This document shows positions 26,701 to 38,000 of a stretch of 64,000 bases of DNA, piece by piece. Under the pieces are notes generated by a model. The model made no database searches, had not been told where the DNA came from, and worked only from the letters and a program-made list of their open reading frames with translations. This stretch comes from Solanum dulcamara (lineage: Eukaryota; Streptophyta; Magnoliopsida; Solanales; Solanaceae): positions 74,461,257 through 74,525,256 of the forward strand of contig NC_077238.1 in NCBI RefSeq assembly GCF_947179165.1. The letters run 5' to 3'. The position numbers and the translations under genes were made by a program. The stretch's first letter is position 1, and the number at the start of each line of letters is the position of its first letter.

Positions 26701-29700
26701 AGTCATTTTTTGTCAATAGACCTGATTGACCTCTTCAGTCAGACTTATTGTCTCTGACCATATAACTAAAATAAATCTCTCTTTACAGCATGGTGCTTCA
26801 ACTTGATGACCGTGTGAGATTAGGATCTAGTAGTGCTCAAACCAGCACTTTTAGGGAACCGTCTTTCTTATTCAACAGTTAGACATGTTCTACACTGATG
26901 AACGTGGAAAAAAAGTATCAAATTTGTGCCTGCGTCTCTCTAATCTGCTATGCTTTCTCTGCCAGACTGCTGCGAGTTACCATGCTATAGCAATTGCCCT
27001 CTCTTTGATGGAAGCTTATCCTTTGAGTATTCAACATGAGCAAACAACCTTGCAGATACTCAAAGGGAAGCTTGGTCCAGATGACCTTCGCACACAGGTA
27101 CCTTCAGTCCCATGCACATGTATACAACCACAAACAGATGCCCTCTCTTCCCAGAGTGGTGCTGCATGAAGAATTACAATTTCGGGCACTTAACTACTTG
27201 AGTATTTCTTTTTCCTTTTTTATTTAGCAAATAATAATGATAAAATAACAGTCCAATTTAATTAAAAAATATGTACTCAGAGTTTCATCTATTGTAAGTA
27301 TGTACATAATAAGTTAGATACTCTTTATATGACTTATCTTTTTCTTTCATATGCTGACACTTAAGTAATGGGAATGAGCGATGAGACTACTAAATATGAT
27401 AAAGTTCTTTACGGCAATTTCTATGGCTTGCTTGTTTTAACTTCAGCCAAGGATTTTATTTTGTTGTGATCTTGTAACTGAATTCTGCAGGATGCTGCTG
27501 CTTGGCTAGAGTATTTCGAGTCCAAGGCTTTTGAACAGCAAGAAGCTACTCGAAATGGGACTAGGAAGCCAGATGCATCAATAGCCAGCAAGGGCCATTT
27601 GAGGTATATTGGCACTTTTACTTTCTTAAATTTCATTTGGATTGGATACTGTTAGACTTAATCAGCGAAGAAGAATTTTAGTCTCAATTTGTCTTACATC
27701 TAATTAGATGGCTAGCATAATGTGATCATTAAGCTTGCCATTCCTTTGACTGCTTCTTTTGTCCTTCTCCTTTGAAATTTCTTAGGACATTACTATGTTA
27801 CTTTCTTCTGACTTATGCTTAAGGTTTATTGGTTCTTTTGTTTAATCAGAACCCTATTGTTAGAGTCGCACGTTGGTTGAAGATACAATGAGTCTCTTCA
27901 TATGGTCTCTGTCAATTTTGACGTCATGAGCTAGCTTTTCGGATTTAGTTAGACGAAGGACCAGTTTTTAAACATGGTATAAAAGCTAGACCCATCTCTT
28001 ATGTTGGGTTACACTATGTTGGACCATGTTATGTTATTCACGTTTCAGATGTCTAGCTCCAGTTGTGCCAGGGAGGGGAATGTTAGAATCTCACTGCTTG
28101 AGGATATGGGTTGTAGTTTCTCTGTAGCATTTTGAATGATTCTCACGTTATGAGCTAACCTTTTGGGTTAAGTTAGGTATTGTCTTCATGTTTCTTTAAC
28201 ACCTTCAATCATCTACTTACATTTGAGTTTGTTATGACATCCTATGTGGTATATTTTGCTTATTTTGAGAATCTAAGTCGTTTGACTATGAATCTTTTTA
28301 GGAAGTGATAATGTTTCATGTCGTCAACTTAAAAGTTTTAGATATCACATGAAGATCTTGTAATTTGCATTGCTTACACAATAACTTTTTCAAACGGACG
28401 CTCCAACAGAGCTCTACTCTAGAGATTGATAAGTGAAACACTTGGTATTGATCGTGTTATGACATACTATCTTAATGGACAGTGTGTCGGATTTGCTCGA
28501 CTATATCAATCCCCGTTCCAATGCTGTTCTAGCAAAAAGAAAAGGCTTTGTCTCAAAGGTACAGGATGCTCATGATGTTTCTATATTTTGTTGTTTTTTT
28601 TTCCTTATATGTTGCAAATATTTATCAGCGTGAAGGGCTAAGTAAATGTAATTTGAGACAAAGTTGTATATGTTAATGCAAATATGTTTTTTATCAAAGA
28701 AAAATGTTAATGCAATGCAAACAATTTATATAACACTGTCCATTTAGGAAGTTTCAAAAAACTTGTAACACTATTTTACTAAAAGGTTATACTGTGCAAC
28801 AACATTCACATCTTTCAATCTCAAATTCGCTTAACTATTCAAATTTTAAATTTTAATATGATGTTATCTATCAAACTTTCAACGAATACTGTAATATTTT
28901 CTTCCACTACCAATAATATGATACATAAGTCTAATTATCATACTCCCTCCATTTAAAAAAGAATGACTTAGTTTGACTTGACGCGGAGTTTAAGAAAATA
29001 AAGAAGTTTTTTTCTCTTGTGATCGTAAATAAAGTTATGTCAAATGTACCAAAATATCCTTTCATCTTGCGTCCTTAAACATGCCATGTGGAAAGCTGAA
29101 ATTAAAGTGTTGCTAGAAAAGGAAAGGGGTCATTCTTTATGAAACAGACTAAAAAGGAAAGTAGGTCATTCTTTTTTAAACGGAGGGAGTATTAAACTTC
29201 GAGTAAGTGAAATGGCTGTAGGATGTCATAGATAACCATAAACTGTGAAATTCAATTTCTAGCTTGTGCTGTTTTGTTATACCGACCATAATGCCAGCAC
29301 AAGACTACAGAGGAATGATCGAATTAGCGTAAAAGGAAACTTTGGTTCTAGGTAGATGCTTCAACATATGTTTCAGGCTTACAAAGGTCTGTGTGCCTTC
29401 CTGTTATATGTTAATGCAAACGAGTTGCAGTGAAATTCAAATTTTACTTTATGCTTTTTTTTTTTTTGTCTCAAGAACTCTTACCATTTGCTTGTTCCAC
29501 ATTTATGTGAAAGTAGATTTAGCTTGAAACATGAGGCTTGCATAGCATAATGCTTCTGCCCTCTTTGTGCTTCATGCTTTTATTTCTCAGGTAAAGGGGA
29601 AATCTGATCAGACCAATTGTGCCTCAGCAAACTCTCACACTCCTAAAGATGTCCTGAAAGTGAAGCAAGATGATCAGAAACTAATTTGCAAAGATGATAG

Positions 29701-31702
29701 TGATTCCCAGATGAATGAGGAACCCTTTGACATAGTAGTTGAGTCCAATCTGAATGCAGACCGAAGAATTTCAGCGAACAACAAACCCATCGAACTTAGA
29801 CCCTTGGTGGAAGACGCTTCATTGGAGAAGAGTGTTAACGGTGCTTTCTTATCTGAACCTTTTGCTGAAGCAGATGATGGATGGCAGCCGGTACAGAGAC
29901 CAAGATCAGCTGGTATGTATGGCCAAAAACTAAGACAGAGGTGGCAAACCATCAGCAAGGTCATTGGTTATCAGAGTAAAGACTCAATTTCTGAAATTGG
30001 CCATGCTAGATTGAAGAGCAACTATCAAGCTGGTAGATATTTTGTCTTAAAGAAAAAGACATCAGATGGAAATAATGCAGATTACTATGTAGCAAAGAGT
30101 CCATCTCACAGTACCAAACTTGGTCGAAGAGTTGCGAAAACTGTCATGTATCGGGTCAAGTCTGTGTCATCATCTGTCAGAGATGTTGCTGCTGAGACCT
30201 CTAATACTGGAGGCAAATTATTAAGTTCTTCAGTTGAGCAGATTCAAGTCTCTGCAGTAAAAGAGGCTGGACCAATACTGAAAAGGAGTTCCATAGTAAG
30301 CCTTGGAAAATCTCCTTCCTACAAGGATGTAGCAGTTGCCCCACCAGGTACCATCTCTATGTTGCAGGAGAATTTTCCTGAAGTTGAAGTTCCTGATAAT
30401 CAAGTAGTTCTGGAACTTGGAGAGGAAGCCAATGGGAAGGAGCAAAAGTTAGAGCCCATGAGAAGCAATGCAGAATCCATGAAGGTGGGGGACATTCAGC
30501 ATCTTGTTGCAGATGTTGCTGATCATATAAAGAATGAAAAAGTAGCTATTGACAACAAAGAAGGAATTCAGTTGAGTTATATGGGAGGTGGTGAAATTTC
30601 AGATGTCACATGTCCAATCATGCCATCAGTTCAATCCAGCCATGTTGATGTTAGTCCAATGGAAGAGGAAGTTGTCAACACTCACAACATATGTATTTCT
30701 GACAATTTAGATCCTAGTGGTAATTCAAATGTTACCTTACAAGACATGGAGTACCCAGGGGTAAAAGCTTCAGTATCTTATTCAAGTGATACTAATCGAG
30801 AATTGTCCAATAAACAGTTATCTGCATCAGCGGCACCTTTCAGCCCATTCCCAGCCATTTCTCGCATAGTGCCATTGCCTATAAACATTAGTCACCCTTC
30901 TGGTCCTGGAAGACTACTGCCAGTGGGTCCTTGGCCAATAAACATGAATGTTCATCCAGGATCACCCACTATCATGCCTAACCCAATGTGCTCCTCCCCT
31001 CATCACTCATACCCTTCACCTCCCCCCACCCCAAACATGATGCACTGTTTGCCCTTTATGTATCCTCCCTATTCTCAACCCCAGATGTTACCTCCAACTA
31101 CATTCCCAGTAAGCAGCAGCACTTTCCATCCCAATCATTATCCTTGGCAATGCAACACGAATCCTAAAGCATCAGATTATGTTCCTGGCTCAGTTTGGTC
31201 TGGCTGCCACTCAATAGAGTTTCCTGTCTCGCTACCTGTGGTTGAACCAATTACTGAGTCAACTTTGGTTTCGGTCGCAAAAGAGTCATCTGATAATTCT
31301 GAGCGCTCGAGTCCGGCACCAAGCTTGCTTGTTGATCTCATCTCCAGGGATGAGGTTAAGGCAGAAGCAAATCTCTCAGCACCAGATGCAGTGGAGACCT
31401 TGAATGATATAGCTGAGGTTGGATCAGAGAGAGTGAGAGCAAGGAACACATTGGCTTCAGAGTACATTACCTTGTCTGACAATCAATCACAGAAGGGTGA
31501 CACTCCAAATGAGAATGCTGGTTCCTGTGGTAATTACATGCAGAGACACCCTTTTAAAACTGATGAGGAGAAGACCTTCAGCATTTTAATAAGGGGCAGG
31601 AGGAACCGCAAACAAACTCTGAGAATGCCGATGAGTTTGCTTAAGAGACCATATACTTCTCAGCCCTTCAAAGCTGTATGTAGCAGGGTGATAAGAGACT
31701 GA
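14717..31702 (+). CDS. REC1: REDUCED CHLOROPLAST COVERAGE 1, CLU/TPR-domain protein
   Basis: In Arabidopsis, REC1 promotes the cell volume given to chloroplasts; the wider CLU family affects mitochondrial distribution and RNA binding. Coding exons: 14717-14780, 14902-14963, 15215-15307, 16478-16550, 16627-16929, 19032-19096, 19234-19365, 19477-19518, 19642-20166, 20262-20419, 21571-22072, 22193-22255, 22344-22445, 22962-23279, 23961-24053, 24168-24269, 24473-24577, 24707-24840, 25509-25692, 26966-27097, 27491-27603, 28483-28558, 29591-31702. All junctions are GT-AG and phases close, giving about 1850 residues. The order is a Lys-rich N-terminus, ubiquitin-like CLU N domain (about 25-100), Clu domain (from about 265; [13 protein letters not shown]), central region ([15 protein letters not shown]) and kinesin-light-chain-like TPRs (about 935-1085). 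A 703-residue last exon follows, with a Pro/Tyr/Met-rich patch near 1605-1670. I prefer REC1 to its paralogue TSS because of [31 protein letters not shown] and [16 protein letters not shown]. The exon 11 donor at 22073 is set by homology; reading on meets a stop. Confidence 0.93.
15415..16150. repeat. Foldback repeats in REC1 intron 3
   Basis: The words TTTCATCTCATGATATGAA and GATTTCATCTCATGATATG occur as direct and inverted copies around 16050-16140. A GGGTCCGTTTAAGT-type end at about 15410 faces TCAAATGCCTACTTAG near 16145. This is probably a decayed MITE; no clean ends were found. Confidence 0.35.
17735..17830 (+). mobile_element. TS-like SINE 3' fragment in REC1 intron 5
   Basis: The sequence runs TCTACTTCCAAGGTGGGGT, then GTGTGCATACACTCTACTTT and CTCCACTTTGTAGAACTACAC. 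This is a worn copy of the 3' body seen in better shape at 41052-41174. It has no poly-TTG tail and no tRNA-like head. Confidence 0.55.
18081..18368. mobile_element. Stowaway MITE in REC1 intron 5
   Basis: Near-perfect terminal inverted repeats, CTCCCTCCGTCCCATATTAG at the left and its complement at the right, extend over about 30 bp. They are flanked by TA dinucleotides at 18079-18080 and 18369-18370. The TA duplication and the CTCCCTCCGT end define Stowaway (Tc1/mariner-type) MITEs. It is 288 bp long and non-coding. Confidence 0.93.
20823..21103. mobile_element. hAT-type MITE in REC1 intron 10
   Basis: The ends CAGTGGCGGAACCAGG and ACGTCCGCCCCTG are inverted. The element is flanked by a perfect 8-bp duplication, CCAGAAAT, at 20815-20822 and 21104-21111. 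Eight-base duplications and CAG...CTG termini are hAT features. Internal words GGGGGTTCAGC and GGGGGTTCGAATGAACCCC are shared with the copy at 60273-60461. Confidence 0.9.
24950..25065 (+). repeat. LTR-like dispersed repeat fragment in REC1 intron 18
   Basis: The sequence GTTGTCCCACTTTGATTG, followed by CTAGCTTTTGAGATTGAG and TTAGATCC, is a worn form of a common plant repeat with the core CCCACATCGGTTG and GAGCTAGCTTTTGGGGTTGAG. Two more pieces of the family lie in intron 21. Confidence 0.45.
26330..26630. repeat. Possible retroelement fragment and G run in REC1 intron 19
   Basis: The segment differs in texture from the rest of the intron. It contains TTTATATAGTGTTTACAAAT, the paired words AATCCCAAAAAGGACAGCAA and AATCCTAAAAAGGGACGGGA, and a run of about 14 G at 26605. 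It looks like part of an LTR, but no partner was found. Confidence 0.3.
27850..28190 (+). repeat. Two LTR-like repeat fragments in REC1 intron 21
   Basis: At 27858 the sequence TGTTAGAGTCGCACGTTGG begins a copy of the plant repeat with GAGCTAGCTTTTCGGATT and GTTAGACGAAGGACC. At 28081 a second start, TGTTAGAATCTCACTGCTTG, leads to GAGCTAACCTTTTGGGTTAA. Both are partial and diverged. Confidence 0.45.
28943..29189. mobile_element. Stowaway-type MITE in REC1 intron 22
   Basis: The ends CTCCCTCCATTTAAAAAAGA and TCTTTTTTAAACGGAGGGAG are inverted copies, with TA at 28941-28942 and 29190-29191. The interior has the usual AAAATATCCTTTCA and GGAAAGCTGAAATTAAAG type words and no coding sequence. Confidence 0.88.
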
Positions 31703-32770
31703 GTTTTCTAGTCTACCAGTTCTGATCCAAATGAAACTAGCATAAAGATTACTCCTTGAGTTAGTTTTACAGCTTTCACAAGAAAACTGTAGCAGGATGG
31801 GCAGTTTAAGCCGAGTACACGTTTTTTGTTGCTCACTTGCAAAGACTGCTGAGGTGTTGATTAAAAGCGCTGGTAGTACTCACAGTTCGATGTTGTTTGC
31901 TTTCTGTTATGCCACGTCAACTTGACTTGAAGGTTAGTTCTTTCGAACGAAGACAATATTTTCTGTTAATCCTATCCAACCCTCTATCACCTGAGTGAAA
32001 AGATCATCCTTCTGCTATGCCCCTGTTTTCGTTTTAAGGAAGAGCTAAGAAATATGTTTAGCATCTTTATAGACTGAACATTTATCATCTTAATTAATCA
32101 TGAGAAACATTCACCTATGGCCTTCATTTTTTATAACGTTGCCTATTGATATGATAGGATTAGCATATCCAATAAGCTATTAATTATTAAGTTGCAGCAA
32201 TTGTGAAATATCTGATACTGTTTATAAATTGATGTACGCTAGTTATTGTACTTGGCACTGATGAGTTCTTTTTTTTCTTTTTCTTGCAATGCAGGTTTGT
32301 TTGATTACATTCTTTTTGGCATTAAGGAGCAGTATTTTTTTTAACAGAAACTTCATTTACCATTTTTTCTCGCAAATGCTACTCATTGATTTCATTACAC
32401 TATGTATACGACGCAAAATTATTCTTTCGACTGCTATAACGAAGTGTTTTTGCATCTGATCTAAATATCTTTCGACGATATACTCATTTACTTTCTGGCT
32501 TTCTGTTTAGAGTTTATACCCGTCCAAAATGAAATTGAAGCGTATGGAATTCTTCCATCCTGTTATACAAATATTTGGAACACCAAACTTTTCTTTAATT
32601 GTAATTTTTAAATATCTGTTACTAATGGAACGCTGAAAAAGTGTGGGTTATACTTCAAAAAAAATGCAGGAAGGCAGACTGAACAAATAGCGAACCTAAC
32701 AAATTCGCACACAACATTATTTTTGTTATTGTTTCTTCACGTAAAACTGATATGTTATACTATGTAAATT
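31703..32770 (+). other. REC1 3' untranslated region and downstream DNA
   Basis: There is no open frame or repeat of note. The first few hundred bases are probably 3' untranslated sequence of REC1; I cannot place the polyadenylation site with confidence. Confidence 0.4.
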
Positions 32771-32772
32771 TA

Positions 32773-33115
32773 GAGTGTGTTCGGTGCGGAGAAAAAATGT
32801 TTTCTAATTTTTTCATGTGTGATCGGTTAAAAATTTTGGAAAAAGTTTTCGTGGAGATTGACTTACCTAGTGGAAGTAGAGAAAACAAGTTCCACAAGTA
32901 GCATTACATATTGATTGTATCCTTTTCACTCTCCAACACACCTCATCTTCACTCACTCATGTAGCCCCCATCTGTACCACCTCACACCCCTACCCCTACC
33001 CCCACCATTTTTTTAATTATATACAAATGTCTTTATGACACTATTTTTTACTTACGTATCGAATAAAAAAAAGTAACAAACCCACTTATTTTTCTTAAAA
33101 AATACTTGGCATCAA
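32773..33115. mobile_element. MITE-like repeat (GTGTTCGGTGCGG type)
   Basis: The left end, GAGTGTGTTCGGTGCGGAG, is followed by AAAATGTTTTCTAATTTTTT and a C/A-rich middle (CACACCCCTACCCCTACCCC). A similar head occurs at 36541-36634 and a similar body at 51360-51600. The right end is unclear. Confidence 0.45.
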
Positions 33116-33339
33116 AGACACCTCAGAGATGGCTAAGTACCAAAAAACCGCAAGGCAGAAGCCACCACAAGTCTTATGTTCATTACTACATTCTACATAT
33201 GTAATGAACTCGTTTAGCTTGAGACATAAAATAAAGGAAGAAACTGCTTAAAAACTAAAACACGTGGACGATTGAGATATAATTTGAATTAATGAATAGT
33301 AATGGTGGATATTAATTGATGTAAAATAACATGGCACAC

Positions 33340-34020
33340 GTAGGCCTGGACGTCAAGTCGAATAAACTCAGTCCAAGTCGAGCGGAGCCAAAGTGAGTTC
33401 AACTTAAGCATGTCCGAACTATTAGCTTCACTAACGCAAATCGGCAAGAAGCCGGTGTTTGTTCACACCGTTCGGTGCTTGTTCAGCACCGGTGCAATAT
33501 GAAAGAGTCCTTTAGAATTCCACGTTAGCTATTAAGTATTTCGAACTTCAGGTATTAGAGAAAAAAACCCTTATCCAAGACAAACTTCGTGTTTGATCGT
33601 CGCGTACATGCTCTGTTACTGCTTCGTTCATGCGCCAATCAATTGACTGACAAAAAGCTCGAACGTAATTGACTTCTTTCTTAACAACAATAAAGGAAGA
33701 GATGATTTGGAGAAGAATTCATTCCTCTCCGAGCAGTGAAGATGTTGAAGCACGCACCTCAATCACCCTGCCTGTGTGAATTGAACGAACTTAAAAGTAC
33801 AACCAGCTTAAGGGCTCCAAGACGGAGGGCCCGCCTATGTCAGAAAGACGATTTTCTTGTTGTAGAATGAGCCGTATAAAAGTCCCATGCTTTCCGTTGG
33901 TCAACTTATTGTAGGAGATAATCGGAATGGGAAGCGGGCTAGTCCCCGAAAATGCCCCGCCCGTAAGTTCCTTTGTCGTTGGGGAAAAAAAAGAATTTCA
34001 CACTAAGTTTTTGATATATG
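33340..34020. other. Stretch of foreign composition, possibly organelle-derived
   Basis: From about 33340 to 34020 the sequence loses the AT-rich texture of its surroundings. It shows paired GC-rich words (AAGCCGGTGTTTGTTCACAC, then CGGTGCTTGTTCAGCACCGG) and phrases such as GAGCCGTATAAAAGTCCCAT and GGAAGCGGGCTAGTCCCCG. These resemble plant mitochondrial intergenic or group II intron sequence. No mitochondrial gene can be named, so nuclear transfer of mitochondrial DNA is a guess from texture only. Confidence 0.35.
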
Positions 34021-34279
34021 CGTCCCAGTACTAATCCAAGGAAAGAGGATATTCAAAAAAAGAAAATTGTACTCTAGAGGTAATGCTATACTCCATTCTT
34101 CCTCCCGACTTTCTTTCTATTCTCACTCTCATCCAACTGATGAATGCAATTGAAGTAGAGATCCGAAAGAAGGGTATGAAGTCTCTCCAAGGAAGATGAT
34201 ATAACAAAATAAAAGCTTCCCCTATCTCGGGTAAAATTTAATAGTTTCAAGCTAAACGTTTCTTAAGTCGCGGTCATGT

Positions 34280-34450
34280 CTTGCCCCCCCCCCCTAGTAT
34301 AGTGACCGCTTCCATGTTTTTCCCGAATTTCATCAATTATTCTAGCTTTTTTTCAATTTTCCATTAGGTGGCCAGTATCCCACATTAGAGTCCGATTAAT
34401 CCAGATTCGCATTAGGTGGGGATCTATTTGGAGGTCCAAACCCTCCTGAG
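34280..34450. repeat. Dispersed repeat fragment beside a poly-C run
   Basis: A run of 11 C at about 34286 is followed by TAGGTGGCCAGTATCCCACA, AGAGTCCGATTAATCC and GCATTAGGTGGGGATC. This resembles a common Solanaceae repeat with GATTAATCC and CACATTGG words. The class is not determined. Confidence 0.3.
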
Positions 34451-35088
34451 CTTCGTGCAATATGATTGAGGTCGAGTCGAGCCAACATACACTTTAATGT
34501 TTATGTTTTTTCATGACCTAAAATCATCTTCTTGTTTCTCCAAAAGAAAGGGCAAACCTTTTTCTTTCGTTTTCATGTTTTAAACGGTACGTATTTCCAA
34601 AGCTTTTCCTGATAGCAGCAAATGGAAAGTAATCCTTTACTTTGCATATTGTGCTAAGCTCAACGGTCGCTTAGTACGCAGAGGTTTCGCAAGGAAATAC
34701 TCATCTCATTGCTGCAATCAAAACCCCAAGTAATAAGAGCCAACAAAAGAGAAAAAGTCACACAAAATCAATCAGACGTGACTCTGCTAATTCTGTCACT
34801 ATATCATAGACGCATTGATCCTGCCAAAATGTGAGAGGAGATGGCAAGACATCGCATTCAATATATACTCTACAAGGCACAAGCAAAGAGGTTTTCTATG
34901 TATTAGCAACATCAAGTCGATATACTTGCCTTTTAGTACTGTCGATAAGACTAACCACGCAAGCAGCAGCCTTATTACTACTACAAGAAGAAATACATAT
35001 CGAGGCAAAGAATCACCAGCCACCTATCCCTATATGCAAATCGTGGTGAACGAGAAGTGATGAAAAATGGAAGCTTGTGTAGTTGTGT

Positions 35089-38000
35089 TTACTTAGACCA
35101 TGCTACTGAATCAATCTCAGCTTGAGCAGCTCTGTACAACTCGAGTCTCTTTGCCAGAGAGAGGCGGCGCTGCATAATTGCTGGATCCTCATCCAACAAC
35201 TTACCCAGCTGTTTCCCCTGCAAAAACAGAAAAAGAAAAAGGGTTGGTATGTAAACATTACTATTCGTTTAAGTCATATCATTGCTACACTACTCTCCTA
35301 CCCAGAAAGGGTTTCAGGTAGATGAACAATAAGGCAGAGTCTCACCTCCTTCTTGCCTAAATCAGCGAAGAAATGGTCAAGCAAGCTGCGTTTGGCCTCC
35401 CGTACTTGACCATAAACTACAGACTTCGGAATTGAATTCCTCAAAGTTGCACAAACCATATTGACATAAGACAAGACATTTGACCCTATTCATAAAAGGA
35501 AGTTAGAGGATACCTCAAAATAAGTTGCAACGAAAAAGATCTTCCATGACTATTTTACGCGTAATTATCAGTAAATCTAAATGCATTTATCAAGGCACTT
35601 CAGAGAATCAACGAATTAAGGGGAGATTGAAGTTCAGAACTCACCAATCCTTCGAAGATAGGAATCATTATAGCGGTCAAAAATAGAATGTGTCGGATTC
35701 CCTCCCTTCTCAATATCTTGAGGAAGCTTTCGGAAAAAATCTACGGTCAGGTAACTACACTCCATTTCAACCAGCTGAAGAGTTCCTTTTTTGCTTTCAT
35801 CCCTCATCCTTTCTAGTGATTCAACAGCTGCATTGCTGACCTCAACTCGTAGGGAGGGATACTGCTTTAGCTCCTGCACATAGAAGAAGCATGCGTCCAG
35901 TTGTTAGACACTTAACACACCATAAAAATAATTATAACAATGAGACACTCATAGCAATTTATGTATCAAAAACTCAGAACAGTAATTAGAAACGAAAGAG
36001 AACTTGCCGCGGTCTCACTGATTGCCTTGTGAATCAGTTCCTTCAGTATAGCATGAACCTGAAAATCACCACAAAAGAAGTAACTTAGTACTCTGTGATT
36101 TGTTTGCTCAACTGCACAAGATTTTTGCCCATAATGACAGAAAAACCTGCCATGCTGAGCAGAAAATAACTCAGACAATATTTCCTAATCTTCGTAGCAG
36201 CTTATTACAGTCAGAATAGTCGGATTAGCTGATTAAATTTTAAGAAAGGAATCTACAAGATTACATATAGATAACTAAATTCTACTTCTTTCACAACTTT
36301 TTTTGTTTTTTTATAGGAAATTAACAAGATTTGTAGGTCAAGTTGACAGGGAGGAAAAAAGATTCGATAGTAATAAGAGTTCGTCCTGTGCCATCTTTCC
36401 TTAGATGATACCCCCCCCCCCCTCCCCGCCATCCAGTGTTATATGGCACTCTTTCCTTTTTGGTCCTCTCCAAATGATTTGATGCTATTCTATATTTGAA
36501 ATCTCTTTAATTTTATATTTTTAATATTCCCATTTTTTCATTAGGGTGTGTTTGATCTGAAGGAAAATGTTTTCTCAGAAAACAAGTGAGTTTCTTACTT
36601 ATTTTCTAGTGTTTGGTAAGTATAAGGAGCATAATGTCATGACCCGCCACTTGATCATGAAGAAGGGGAAAAAAACTAGAGTCTTGGAGAGGTTAATAGA
36701 AAGCTCTAGAATATCCAAGAGAATGCTTGAAAAGACTAAGAGAAATCTAGAATCTTGCAAATTAGTCTTGGAAGATCTAGATTTCTCTAGAGTGTGTAGA
36801 GAAGTCTAGAGAGGGACTTCTTTATAAATATGGAAGAACTTGTATAGCAATTTTTATTTACACTCAAGCCCCTTAGGACTAGCATAAATAGAGAGGGCAT
36901 TCATTTGTAACAAACTATTCAGAAATAAAGCATTCTTCCAAGTAATACAAAGCCTTCTTTATAAAAGCTCTCTTGTCTTTCTTATAATCTAGCGTTCCCT
37001 TAGCGATCTAGTCTTAAAGGCTTACTTGAGCTTGCAAGATCGTAAAAGATTCGTGAGTAAGTTGTCAAGTGCCGCACGAAGGTCTTAGTTGAAGTCTAAG
37101 TCCGTGACAATAAGCTCACAAGAACCCATTTGACCTTGCAGAAGGCTAACCAAGATATGAAGCTCAACATCAAGGTCACACCCTCAAGTTCACAAATTTC
37201 CAAATGTTATCTAACATGGTACAAGGGTAGACATCGAGAAAATCACTTCACAGGAAGTGCACAAGTAAAGCCCCACAGATACCAAGCAGTGGGACAGAAC
37301 AGATCTGTCTCTGAATGTGTTGCGGAAGCCGGATATATAGAGAGTGATGAAATCACAACTACTATATCTAAAAGCAGCTAACAAATAGTAAATGAGACAA
37401 CAATAAAAAGAACACCAAAAATTTATGATGTTCGGCAAAATAAATCTCAAACGCAATCAACCAATATTTATTTCACTCCAAAAGAATACAAGTGAAATAC
37501 TACAAGAGAGAAAGATGATCAAATGCCTTAGAAGATAAGAAGGCAAGTGAGAGGTGTGTTTCAAATGAATCAGGAGCTACCTATTTATAGGGATGGATTT
37601 TTGTTCTTGATATCATCCATGATATCACTATGTGTTAAAATGTCAAGGTTTAACTTGTGAAAACATTTTATGGTTTATCAAACTTTCACCTACAAAATTA
37701 CTATCTTGACTTTTTGTACCAATGAAGAATTATCTTCCTATCAAATCTTCACATTAATTCATCTAGAATCTTGTCAAATTTAAAAAACCTCCACCTTGGC
37801 AAGATTCTCCATTTTCAACTCTCTAAAAAACAACTTTTGAGTGTCTTCAACCTCAATCTACAATATTCAACAGTGTTGATCAAGTTTAAACAATGCTGAA
37901 ACTTGACCGCAGCCACCACTTTTGTCAGCCACCTTCTTCTATGATGTCTCGTACAAAATGATATCGGGCATCAATGTGCTTCGTCCTTACATGATAAACT

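Noticed and set aside
29674..31482. Antisense frames within the last REC1 exon
   Set aside because: They are shadows of a strongly supported 703-codon exon.
34799..35060. Overlapping frames on both strands near the DRP1A 3' end
   Set aside because: They lie in the 3' untranslated region of DRP1A and have no domain or conserved feature.
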